Assembly: GCA_947460915.1 (NCBI GenBank)
Contig: CANHKJ010000057.1
Coordinates: 1-13,932, forward strand
Origin: Verrucomicrobiia bacterium
Lineage (GTDB): Bacteria; Verrucomicrobiota; Verrucomicrobiia; Verrucomicrobiales; Akkermansiaceae
DNA length: 13,932 nucleotides
Reading direction: 5' to 3'
Part shown: in pieces, positions 7,514 through 13,932 of the stretch
Numbering within the stretch: position 1 is the stretch's first letter
How the letters are laid out: each line of letters opens with the position of its first letter
Position numbers and translations under genes: made by a program
The notes under the pieces: generated by a model
Databases searched by the model: none
Seen by the model: only the letters and a program-made list of their open reading frames with translations
What the model was told of the DNA's origin: nothing

Positions 7514-8420
7514 GGATCTGCTCGACATTCATTCACTCACACGGGAGGAAATCATTTCTCTTCTCGATCAAGCCACACCGTTTAAGGAAATTTTCACCCG
7601 CTCGGTGAAAAAAGTCCCAGCCCTAAAGGGCAAATCGGTGCTGATGCTGTTCTATGAGCCATCCACCCGCACCCATTCGTCCTTTGAAGTCGCCGCCAAA
7701 CGTCTTTCGGCCGACGTCACGAACTTTGATGTTCCTTCCTCCTCGGTCACCAAGGGCGAGTCCGTACGCGAAACCATCGAGACGCTTCAAGCGATGCGCA
7801 CCGACTACATCATCGTGCGCCATCCCCGCTCTGGCCAGCCCGCTGCCATCGCAAAAATGACCAACGCCTGCGTCATCAATGCCGGAGACGGCGCACACGC
7901 CCATCCCACTCAGGCACTGCTCGATGCGTTCACGTTGCGCGAAATTCACCCCGAGCTCGAAGGCAAAAAAATCCTCATCATCGGTGATATTCTGCACAGC
8001 CGCGTCGCCCGCTCGACCACGGAAATTTTCCTGCGCCTGGGTGCCAAGGTCGCATGGCTAGCTCCAGGCTCGCTATTGCCACAATATCCTCCCGCAGGCG
8101 TCACATGTTTCACCGACTACGAAACCGCGATGCGCTGGGAGCCCTGTGCGCTCTATCTTCTGCGGGTGCAAATGGAGCGCCAAGACGTTCAGTATTTCCC
8201 GAGTCTCCGTGAGTATCACAAAGTTTTCGGCATCACCGAGGCCCGCCTCAAACGCATTGCTGGCGAAGGCATTCACATCATGCACCCCGGTCCCGTCAAT
8301 CGCGGCGTGGAACTTTGTGATGCGGTAATGGACTACCCACTCTCACTGATCAATCAACAAGTCGAAAACGGCATCGCGATTCGAATGTCTGTGCTCTACT
8401 CGCTAAAAGCTGGGCATTGA
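7503..8420 (+). CDS. pyrB: Aspartate carbamoyltransferase catalytic subunit
   Basis: The 305-residue protein matches the usual ATCase catalytic chain length. It condenses carbamoyl phosphate with aspartate, the committed step of UMP synthesis. Visible motifs are FYEPSTRTHSSFE (50-62, carbamoyl phosphate loop, STRT 54-57), SSVTKGES (80-87, the loop with the catalytic Ser and Lys), HPRSG (107-111), AGDGAHAHPTQALLD (127-141) and HPGPVNRG (261-268). The start at ATG 7503 gives MLRKDLLDIHSLTREE, the normal N-terminus. An in-frame ATG at 7422 would add 27 residues encoded inside the preceding gene and is unlikely. No pyrI-like regulatory chain is in the window. The 11-base overlap with the upstream membrane-protein gene implies coupling. 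No Shine-Dalgarno sequence is seen; the leader is CCACCAACCACC. Confidence 0.95.
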   Translation: MLRKDLLDIHSLTREEIISLLDQATPFKEIFTRSVKKVPALKGKSVLMLFYEPSTRTHSSFEVAAKRLSADVTNFDVPSSSVTKGESVRETIETLQAMRTDYIIVRHPRSGQPAAIAKMTNACVINAGDGAHAHPTQALLDAFTLREIHPELEGKKILIIGDILHSRVARSTTEIFLRLGAKVAWLAPGSLLPQYPPAGVTCFTDYETAMRWEPCALYLLRVQMERQDVQYFPSLREYHKVFGITEARLKRIAGEGIHIMHPGPVNRGVELCDAVMDYPLSLINQQVENGIAIRMSVLYSLKAGH

Positions 8421-8688
8421 TTCGCACAGAATCCTCCCCTATGGATCAGAAGGTTCTTGACTAGGATCCGTATTTTTTGGGAGGAAATGCATCATACAGG
8501 CTTCATGAACAGTTCGCAGAGCGTTCGATTTCCGTTCTTTTTTCTTGACAGCGCGCGGATCATTTCCTTGGCTAAGCCAGCACGAGTCGTCTCTCTTGCC
8601 CGCGTGTCGTAGGCACACCGCGGCATGACATTTCACTGGTGTTGAAACATCATCGTCGCCCGCTGCGTAACTTCACCCCACAAACACT
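8421..8688. other. Noncoding gap between pyrB and the glycosyltransferase
   Basis: This 268-base gap has no gene I can support. It contains nested inverted repeats just after pyrB (listed separately), a TTGACA hexamer at 8545-8550 without a good -10 at the right distance, and a short palindrome TGGCTAAGCCA at 8569-8579. A 41-codon open frame at 8487-8612 and a longer one on the other strand both look incidental. A promoter for the following gene presumably lies here, but I could not place it. Confidence 0.4.
8433..8484 (+). terminator. Nested inverted repeats with a T run after pyrB: possible terminator
   Basis: Thirteen bases after the pyrB stop, CCTCCC (8433-8438) can pair with GGGAGG (8479-8484), and inside it GGATC (8443-8447) can pair with GATCC (8465-8469). 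The inner stem is followed by GTATTTTTT, like an intrinsic terminator, but the stem is only five base pairs with a long loop. Pairing of the outer arms would bury the T run, so two alternative folds are possible. It is weak as a terminator and more interesting as a structured 3' end. Confidence 0.35.
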
Positions 8689-10203
8689 ATGGACATTACA
8701 TCACCGCTTTGGTATATCTGCTACTTATTAGTTCTGATTGGCATGTCGGGATATGGGTTCCATCGTTTGACGATTGTTTATTTGTATCTGAAGCACCGCA
8801 ACGATAAGCCCCAGCCCAAGGAATTGTTCAAGGAGCTACCGCTGATCACCATTCAGCTTCCCGTTTTCAACGAAATGCACGTAGTGGATCGCCTGCTCGA
8901 TAGTGTAGCAGCACTTGACTACCCGAAGGACAAGCTGCAAATTCAAATCATCGATGACTCCACCGATGAGACAACGGCGATCTGTGAAGCTGGTGCCGCT
9001 CGCCTGCGCGCTTTGGGCTTTGACGCTGAGATGATCCATCGCGATGACCGTACAGGCTACAAAGCCGGTGCTTTGGAAAATGCCACACCTTTTGCTAAGG
9101 GTGAGTATCTGTTCATCTTGGATGCTGACTTCGTGCCCCACGCGGATGTTCTGCTCAAAACCATCCACTACTTTACCGATGAAAAAGTCGGCCTCATTCA
9201 GACGCGCTGGGGTCACCTCAATCGCACCTACAACGTTCTCACCCGCGTACAAGCGATGTTCCTCGATGGTCACCTTGAGCTCGAACAAACCGCTCGCAAT
9301 CGCTCCGGACGATTCTTCACCTTCAATGGCACAGCAGGCATGTGGAGAAAATCTTGCATCGTTGATGCCGGCGGCTGGGAGCACGATACCCTCACCGAGG
9401 ACATGGACCTCTCCTACCGCGCCCAACTCAAAGGCTGGCGTTTTGTTTTCCTCAATGATGTGGAGACGCCTGCCGAACTTCCCGTCGACATGGACGGATT
9501 TAAGAGCCAACAACACCGCTGGACTAAAGGCTCCATCCAAGTTTGCAAAAAAGTCCTCCCCACCATTCTTCGCAGCAAGGTTTCTCTTGCGATCAAGATG
9601 GAAGCCTTCGCTCACCTGACTTCCAACTTCGCCTACCTCGCGCTGATCTGCTTGTGCTTCTTGATTTATCCGAACCTTCACTCGAAAGTGGAGCTGAGCC
9701 AATTCCAGTTCTACCTACTCAACGGTTCGATTTTCTTCTTTACCACGGTTTCGATCGTCGCCTTCTACCTCACCTCACAAAAAGCCCTGCGCCCAGGCAC
9801 ATGGTGGAAAGAAATTCCTTACTTGCCTCTGCTTCTTGCTCTCGGCATCGGAATGTCGGTCAATAACGCCAAGGCCGTGATCGAAGCGATTTTCAATCAT
9901 CAGTCCGCTTTCGTACGCACGCCAAAATATGGCATAGACCAAAAACCGCGCACCGATTGGAAAAAAAGCAGTTATAAAGCGATCAAAACTCTCACCCCTG
10001 TGATCGAATTTCTGTTCGGCTGTTTCTTCCTCTATGTAGTGATCGAAGCTGCCGTTGACAAAAAATATTCTTCCGCGATTCTTTTGCTTCCTTTCCCGAT
10101 CGGATTTTTCTATACTTCATTGTCTTCTTTGGCCCGAATGCAGCCTTCACGACCTGTGAAGGCTGCTGAAGAAGCGGCCACCGTCAACACTCTTGATCCG
10201 TGA
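8689..10203 (+). CDS. Processive family 2 glycosyltransferase, cellulose-synthase-like membrane protein
   Basis: This 504-residue integral membrane protein begins with a hydrophobic helix (about 8-32), continues with a cytoplasmic GT2 domain and ends with about five membrane helices (roughly 305-327, 337-360, 372-393, 440-460, 466-485). Catalytic motifs are IIDDSTDET (87-95, first Asp pair), DADFVP (145-150, DxD), TEDMDLSYRA (236-245, catalytic base region) and QQHRW (274-278, the QxxRW signature of processive synthases). The best family match is the cellulose synthase/CslA-type beta-glycan synthase group; sugar and product cannot be read from sequence. It should polymerise sugar from a nucleotide-sugar at the inner membrane. 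Its TGA overlaps the next gene's ATG (TGATG), linking it to an L,D-transpeptidase. The ATG follows ACAAACACT with no Shine-Dalgarno sequence. Confidence 0.9.
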   Translation: MDITSPLWYICYLLVLIGMSGYGFHRLTIVYLYLKHRNDKPQPKELFKELPLITIQLPVFNEMHVVDRLLDSVAALDYPKDKLQIQIIDDSTDETTAICEAGAARLRALGFDAEMIHRDDRTGYKAGALENATPFAKGEYLFILDADFVPHADVLLKTIHYFTDEKVGLIQTRWGHLNRTYNVLTRVQAMFLDGHLELEQTARNRSGRFFTFNGTAGMWRKSCIVDAGGWEHDTLTEDMDLSYRAQLKGWRFVFLNDVETPAELPVDMDGFKSQQHRWTKGSIQVCKKVLPTILRSKVSLAIKMEAFAHLTSNFAYLALICLCFLIYPNLHSKVELSQFQFYLLNGSIFFFTTVSIVAFYLTSQKALRPGTWWKEIPYLPLLLALGIGMSVNNAKAVIEAIFNHQSAFVRTPKYGIDQKPRTDWKKSSYKAIKTLTPVIEFLFGCFFLYVVIEAAVDKKYSSAILLLPFPIGFFYTSLSSLARMQPSRPVKAAEEAATVNTLDP

Positions 10204-10835
10204 TGAAGTCTTTTACACCGCTTTTCCAACGCAGTATTATTTCCTTCTTCTCTCTGGCATCGGCACTGCTTCTGTGTCAATGCAGTCCCTCCATCGACTC
10301 GCGATCCAAGATGATCGTCTCGGTGCGTGATCAGAAATTATTGCTCACGAGCGACGGTCGCCCCGTAAAGGCCTACAAGGTTTCTACATCCAAATTTGGT
10401 CTTGGCAGCGGATCAGGCACCAATCGCACGCCGCTCGGAAAACTGGGTATCGCCAAAAAAATTGGCGACTGTGCTCCAAAGGGGATGGTTTTCAAATCGC
10501 GGCGTCCCACTGGCGAAGTTCTCAAACCGAATGCCCCTGGTCGTGATCCGATTGTTTCGCGCATCATGTGGCTTTACGGCAAGGAAAGCCACAACCGCAA
10601 TACCTACCGTCGCTGCGTTTACATTCACGGCACGCCCGAAGAATGGCGCTTAGGCACGCCTGCCTCTTACGGTTGCATCCGCATGTCATCTTCCGACGTC
10701 GTTGATCTCTACAATCGCGTCGGAATCGGTGCTGAAGTTCAAGTGATCCGCGGTGGGCTCACTACCACCCCTGAGGGCCAAAGTTACGCGCGTGTTCCCA
10801 GTTTCCTTCGATTTGGATTTTCCAACGGCGGCTAA
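10203..10835 (+). CDS. L,D-transpeptidase (YkuD domain), exported, possible lipoprotein
   Basis: This 210-residue protein starts at ATG 10203, which overlaps the upstream stop; a GTG at 10200 would add one residue. A hydrophobic export segment spans about 11-24, ending LLLCQCSPS. Cys25 or Cys27 could be lipidated, but neither has a standard lipobox. The YkuD domain follows: MIVSVRDQKLLL (about 37-48), the GTNRTPLGKLGI region (72-83), and the active-site stretch with His142 in YIHGT and Cys158 in SYGCIRM, the HxGT...S(x)GC(I)R signature. L,D-transpeptidases form 3-3 peptidoglycan cross-links or attach proteins to peptidoglycan in the periplasm. Coupling to a polysaccharide synthase hints at a shared envelope task. 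It is close in size to the small ErfK/YbiS/YcfS/YnhG-type enzymes. Confidence 0.9.
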   Translation: MKSFTPLFQRSIISFFSLASALLLCQCSPSIDSRSKMIVSVRDQKLLLTSDGRPVKAYKVSTSKFGLGSGSGTNRTPLGKLGIAKKIGDCAPKGMVFKSRRPTGEVLKPNAPGRDPIVSRIMWLYGKESHNRNTYRRCVYIHGTPEEWRLGTPASYGCIRMSSSDVVDLYNRVGIGAEVQVIRGGLTTTPEGQSYARVPSFLRFGFSNGG

Positions 10836-10840
10836 TGGCA

Positions 10841-10893
10841 CCTTGAGTGCAAGGAAATCTTCGTGATTGATTGTGTGGATCAAGTGATCAATC
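10841..10893. terminator. Hairpins between convergent genes: possible shared terminator
   Basis: The 75-base gap between the transpeptidase stop and the pyrC stop contains a perfect short hairpin, CCTTG-AGTG-CAAGG (10841-10854), and a second stem, GATTGAT (10865-10871) with ATCAATC (10887-10893), extendable by three G-T pairs. GTGATC (10884-10889) could instead pair with GATCAC (10904-10909). No clear T run follows on either strand, so this is only a plausible transcription-ending region for the two converging genes. Confidence 0.35.
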
Positions 10894-10910
10894 CGCCTCG
10901 CAGGATCACT

Positions 10911-12191
10911 TCATCTTTCTAACAGCACAACGCCATCTTTGACCACCAGATCAATGCTCCCATGCAAGGTTTTATCGATGAATGGTGTGTTTTGGCTGCG
11001 CGAGCGCATGTAGTCTTTGGTGAAAGTCGTACTGCCTTCGGGATCGAACAAGAGGAACTCAGCAGGCTGGCCCACAGCGATCGATACTGCATCCAAGCCC
11101 ATGAAGCGTCGTGGTTCGGCGGAGTAACGCTTGACCACCAAATCCCAGCCGAACTCATTACTACGAACATAGTAGTGATACAAGCTGATCAAAGCCGTTT
11201 CCAGACCGGTGATGCCATTGGGCGCGCTCACGAAGTCTTGAGACTTCTCAAAAGCGGTGTGTGGTGCGTGATCCGTGGCGATGAGATCAAATACACCTTG
11301 TTTTAATCCTTCTAGCAACAAGGCATTGTCACGCTTGGTGCGGAGTGGGGGATTCATCTTGTAGTTGGTATCAAAGTCACCAATGTCATCCTCGCTAAAC
11401 ATCAGGTGGTGAGGCGCTACCTCGGCGGTGACTTTCACATCGCCGCGTTCCTTCCACCAGCGAATCGTTTCCATGCCCAGGGCTGAGGAAACATGTTGAA
11501 TGTGAATGTGCGCGCCTGCGGCGTGGGCGATGCGGATGTCACGATCAATGATGATTTCCTCTGCGCATGGCGGTGATCCTTTGATGCCGAGGCGGAATGC
11601 CGTGGGCCCTTCGGTCAGTGCCCGTGGCCCGGCGAGAGACGGCACCTCGCAGTGACTAGCGTAAAACATGCCCATGTCTTTGGTGTAGAGCATGGCCCGA
11701 TACAACACTGCAGGATCATCCACGCTGTCTCCATCATCAGTGAGCATCTTGACTCCGAGATTGCGCATGCCATCAATCGCCGCGAGTTCTTTGCCATGGC
11801 GGCCCTTGGTGATGCAACCACTGGTGAGCACGGTGATGGGAGTTTGGCGACCCGCATCAAGCACTGTGCGAATGGTGGCAGGGTTATCCAGCGCGGGGGA
11901 AGTATTTGGCATCATAACCACACCAGTGACGCCGCCATTGATCGCAGCTTCGGCTCCGCTGGCGATATTTTCTTTCGCTTCAAATCCGGGCTCACGAAAA
12001 TGCACGTGTGCATCAAACATCGCTGGCATCAAAATGCGTCCACGGGCATCGATTTCACGCACTTGCTCGGGCTTTACGAGATCCGGGCCGATGGCAGTAA
12101 TGTGCCCATTTTCCACCAGCACATGAGCGGGAGTGAGAGTAGGCGAGTGTTCGCTAGCGATCTGGCAATGGGTGAGAAAAAGTGAGCTCAT
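10911..12191 (-). CDS. pyrC: Dihydroorotase (class I)
   Basis: The 426-residue protein is the normal length for a class I bacterial dihydroorotase, which cyclises carbamoyl aspartate to dihydroorotate, the step after PyrB. Metal-site motifs are DAHVHFREPG (60-69; His62, His64, Arg66), MLTDDGD (149-155, Asp153 in the class I bridging position), ASHCE (178-182, His180), HVSS (233-236, His233) and ATDHAPH (305-311, Asp307). MMPNTSPALD (93-102) is also typical. The N-terminal region is the usual small beta domain, and the C-terminus returns to it. It is encoded opposite to pyrB and has its own probable promoter at 12212-12240, so it is not in the pyrR-pyrB transcript. No Shine-Dalgarno sequence precedes the ATG. 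A non-catalytic PyrC-like subunit is excluded by the intact metal ligands. Confidence 0.94.
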   Translation of the reverse strand: MSSLFLTHCQIASEHSPTLTPAHVLVENGHITAIGPDLVKPEQVREIDARGRILMPAMFDAHVHFREPGFEAKENIASGAEAAINGGVTGVVMMPNTSPALDNPATIRTVLDAGRQTPITVLTSGCITKGRHGKELAAIDGMRNLGVKMLTDDGDSVDDPAVLYRAMLYTKDMGMFYASHCEVPSLAGPRALTEGPTAFRLGIKGSPPCAEEIIIDRDIRIAHAAGAHIHIQHVSSALGMETIRWWKERGDVKVTAEVAPHHLMFSEDDIGDFDTNYKMNPPLRTKRDNALLLEGLKQGVFDLIATDHAPHTAFEKSQDFVSAPNGITGLETALISLYHYYVRSNEFGWDLVVKRYSAEPRRFMGLDAVSIAVGQPAEFLLFDPEGSTTFTKDYMRSRSQNTPFIDKTLHGSIDLVVKDGVVLLER

Positions 12192-12211
12192 GAGTGGATT
12201 CTGTGCCGTTG

Positions 12212-12240
12212 ATCATAGAAGCATGATGCTGGCTTGGCAA
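12212..12240 (-). promoter_or_regulatory. Sigma70-like promoter of pyrC
   Basis: On the minus strand, TTGCCA (complement of 12235-12240) is followed after exactly 17 bases by TATGAT (complement of 12212-12217). Each hexamer differs from the consensus by one base, and the spacing is ideal. Transcription would start near 12205, about 14 bases before the pyrC ATG at 12191, leaving too little leader for an attenuator. Any regulation would then have to act at initiation. Confidence 0.55.
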
Positions 12241-12289
12241 ACACGAAACGTGGAGATGGCATTCTTTCGATTGATGAAACACACGAAAC
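12241..12289. repeat. Two direct repeats ACACGAAAC, 40 bases apart, upstream of the pyrC promoter
   Basis: The nonamer ACACGAAAC occurs at 12241-12249 and 12281-12289, start-to-start 40 bases, close to four helical turns, so both copies face the same side of the DNA. The first copy directly abuts the pyrC -35 element. This arrangement fits a regulator binding site, but chance is not excluded for two nine-base words. Confidence 0.35.
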
Positions 12290-12394
12290 ATCAAAGTGGA
12301 CATCCGCTGATCAAGGATGCGCCCATCGCAGAAAACAATGTTGTCCCGCCAATGCTCGGGTGCTCATCACAGCCACAGCAGGAAAGCAGGCGAT

Positions 12395-13932
12395 TCATTT
12401 CTTACGCTTTTGCGGTTTTTTCGGAAATACTCCTACGCGTTTGGCCCAGTCTTGCCATTGTTGGGAGAGCATTTTCACTTTGTCTGGATGCGTCGCTGCT
12501 AGGTCGCGCATTTCCGTGCCATCGTCACGTAGTTGATAGAGTTCCCAGTGCTTTTTTTGGAGACCGCCAGCGGGCGAGACTCCCGCACCCACCAATTTCC
12601 AGTCGCCATCGCGCACCGAGGCATTTCCCTCATGCTCAAGAAAAATCGGCTTGCCTCGTTCTAACAATTTTCCATCAAATGCAGGAAGCAGTGAGATGCC
12701 CTCCATAGGCAAAATCTGATGCGTTCCACGTTCTGTCGGATATGTTGCGCCTGTTACCTCGACTACGGTAGCCATGATGTCGATCAGTTGTGCGGGTGAC
12801 CGATACCAATCACGGCCTGCTTGAATGCGTTGCGGCCAGTGCGCGATGAAGGGAGTATTAGCCCCGCCCTCATGTGTGAAATGCTTGTAGCGCCGATACG
12901 GTGTATTAGAGGCATTGGCCCAACATGTTCCATAGCTGATATCCATCAAGGGCACGCCAGCTCTGCGCTCCTTGATTGGGTCACCGAGGCCGAGCGTTGA
13001 GCCTTCGGCACAAGCCCCATTGTCAGCCATAAACATGAATAAAGTATTCTCCCATTGTCCGCTGGCTTTCACGGCAGCAATCAAGTCGCCCAGCTTCTGA
13101 TCGATTCGATCAATCATTGCCGCATACGCCGCCATGCGATGCTCACAGGCATCCTGCGTCGCCGCATCTAACGAATCCCATTCAGGAACGGAAGGATCGC
13201 GGGCGGTAAGCGGCCACGAATCAGGGATCAGCCCCGTGGCGAGCTGACGCTGGTATCTTTCGCTACGCAAACGATCCCAACCCATTTGGTATCGGCCACG
13301 ATATTTTTTTAGCTCTTCCTCATGAGCGTGAAGAGGCCAATGCGGTGCCGTAAATGCGAGATATAAGAAAAACGGATCCTTTTTGCGCTCGCTCGCTTGG
13401 TGCTCCCGAAGAAATGAAATGGCGTGATCCGCAAAGGCGTCGGTTGTGTAAAATGGTCGATCTGAGGTCGACTTAGGCTGCGGATCTGGTTGATTCCCCG
13501 CATACATGATGCGTTCACCATAGGGCGTAAAATAATGGGTTGCCCCGTGTAGGCAACCATAGTAGCGATCAAAGCCTCGTTGAAGCGGCCAGTCCACAGG
13601 ATCTTTTCCTGAGAGATGCCATTTTCCCGCCATGAAGGTCGCATAGCCAGCCGACTTCGCGACCTGCGCTAAGGTGACGCAAGAGTCATTGAGATTTCCC
13701 TGATAGGCCGCAGGCAAGTTCGGATTCATGCCAGCTCCACCCTCAGTAGTCATGTGACCAATCCCCACCTGATGTGGATGCAGACCCGTCATTAAGCTTG
13801 CCCGTGTGGGACAGCAGCGCGCGGAATTATAAAACTGCGTAAAACGCAAACCTTCTTGGGCAAGTCGAGCCAAATTCGGAGTGTCGATCTCGCCGCCATA
13901 CGGTGCGATGTCTGAAAATCCCATATCATCCA
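12395..13932 (-). CDS. Arylsulfatase (type I, formylglycine-dependent), 5' end missing
   Basis: The frame stays open to the window edge: the residues before the apparent first Met read DD, so the real N-terminus (probably a signal peptide and the ILADDMG metal site) lies outside. At least 512 residues are visible. The segment DDMGFSDIAPYGG is the N-terminal metal-binding block. CCPTR provides the CxPxR site, whose first Cys (codon 13814-13816) would become formylglycine. GKWHLSGK gives active-site Lys and His, and FMADNGA gives the second Asp-Asn metal pair. The C-terminus ends in a lysine-rich KKPQKRKK. The family hydrolyses sulfate esters of aryl compounds or sulfated polysaccharides, normally in the periplasm after export; the substrate cannot be read here. 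The maturing enzyme is not in the window. Confidence 0.92.
   Translation of the reverse strand, partial: DDMGFSDIAPYGGEIDTPNLARLAQEGLRFTQFYNSARCCPTRASLMTGLHPHQVGIGHMTTEGGAGMNPNLPAAYQGNLNDSCVTLAQVAKSAGYATFMAGKWHLSGKDPVDWPLQRGFDRYYGCLHGATHYFTPYGERIMYAGNQPDPQPKSTSDRPFYTTDAFADHAISFLREHQASERKKDPFFLYLAFTAPHWPLHAHEEELKKYRGRYQMGWDRLRSERYQRQLATGLIPDSWPLTARDPSVPEWDSLDAATQDACEHRMAAYAAMIDRIDQKLGDLIAAVKASGQWENTLFMFMADNGACAEGSTLGLGDPIKERRAGVPLMDISYGTCWANASNTPYRRYKHFTHEGGANTPFIAHWPQRIQAGRDWYRSPAQLIDIMATVVEVTGATYPTERGTHQILPMEGISLLPAFDGKLLERGKPIFLEHEGNASVRDGDWKLVGAGVSPAGGLQKKHWELYQLRDDGTEMRDLAATHPDKVKMLSQQWQDWAKRVGVFPKKPQKRKK

Larger units (their letters stand above)
12192..12394. other. Intergenic region between the arylsulfatase and pyrC
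   Basis: This 203-base gap separates two minus-strand genes. It holds the candidate pyrC promoter and a pair of direct repeats upstream of it, both listed separately. Open frames crossing it on the plus strand run into the reverse of known genes and are not credible. No convincing terminator for the sulfatase was seen. Confidence 0.45.

Noticed and set aside
8545..8573. TTGACA as the -35 of a glycosyltransferase promoter.
   Set aside because: At 17 bases the -10 position reads TTGGCT, a poor match, and other spacings are no better.
8487..8612. A 41-codon open frame that could be a leader peptide.
   Set aside because: The only purine-rich site (GGGAGG) is two bases from the ATG, the composition is not peptide-like for any known leader, and the frame is open on both strands.
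8439..8636. A 65-codon minus-strand open frame in the pyrB-glycosyltransferase gap.
   Set aside because: It overlaps the inverted repeats, has no ribosome site or domain, and no supporting neighbour; noncoding structure is the more likely explanation.
9044..9619. A 191-codon plus-strand open frame in another frame.
   Set aside because: It overlaps the glycosyltransferase catalytic region and shows low-complexity composition typical of an out-of-frame reading.
8836..9702. A 288-codon open frame on the minus strand.
   Set aside because: It lies fully inside the glycosyltransferase gene, which has intact catalytic motifs; the reverse frame has no recognisable domain and is a coding shadow.
11652..12185. 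Long plus-strand open frames opposite pyrC.
   Set aside because: The minus strand encodes a complete dihydroorotase with all metal ligands; these are shadows.
12133..12708. A 191-codon plus-strand open frame spanning the pyrC promoter region.
   Set aside because: It runs antisense into both the pyrC start and the sulfatase C-terminus and has no protein-like pattern.
1..13932. CRISPR arrays, tRNA or rRNA genes, transposases, integrases.
   Set aside because: No regularly spaced repeats, cloverleaf sequences, rRNA segments or transposase/integrase motifs were seen on either strand.

Overview
This window reads as a chromosomal segment of a Gram-negative, probably Verrucomicrobiota-type bacterium (inference, moderate confidence). 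The reasons are an arylsulfatase, a PyrR-led pyrimidine cluster, a processive family 2 glycosyltransferase, and several starts with no Shine-Dalgarno sequence. A planctomycete or lentisphaerote relative is not excluded. Core genes look GC-richer (sample rows about 55-67% GC by eye) than the stretch from about 240 to 4300 (sample rows about 38-43%).

Layout. (1) Positions 1-239 hold the 3' end of gyrA (DNA gyrase subunit A). (2) Positions 241-4300 are a tightly packed, AT-richer three-gene cassette on the + strand, starting one base after the gyrA stop. It encodes an AAA/ABC-like ATPase, a DUF4276 (TOPRIM-like) protein, and a TOTE-type archaeo-eukaryotic-primase/SF2-helicase fusion. I read it as a candidate nucleic-acid conflict or anti-phage defence operon, and it is the most interesting part of the window. 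The DUF4276 gene appears to have lost its ATG start. (3) Positions 4306-4740 (-) hold an unrecognised 144-residue protein that converges on the cassette. (4) Positions 4936-8420 (+) form a nucleotide biosynthesis cluster: purD, pyrR, a repeat-containing membrane protein of unknown function, and pyrB, with gaps or overlaps that suggest one transcript. (5) Positions 8689-10835 (+) hold an envelope pair: a cellulose-synthase-like glycosyltransferase and an overlapping L,D-transpeptidase. (6) Positions 10911-12191 (-) hold pyrC (dihydroorotase) behind a good sigma70-like promoter. (7) Positions 12395-13932 (-) hold an arylsulfatase whose 5' end lies outside the window.

How the genes fit together: PyrB and PyrC catalyse consecutive steps of UMP synthesis, PyrR senses or uses pyrimidine precursors, and PurD belongs to purine synthesis, so the centre of the window links purine and pyrimidine production. 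The glycosyltransferase and transpeptidase probably serve the cell envelope. The gyrA-adjacent cassette is functionally separate and looks acquired. No tRNA, rRNA, CRISPR array or transposase was found.
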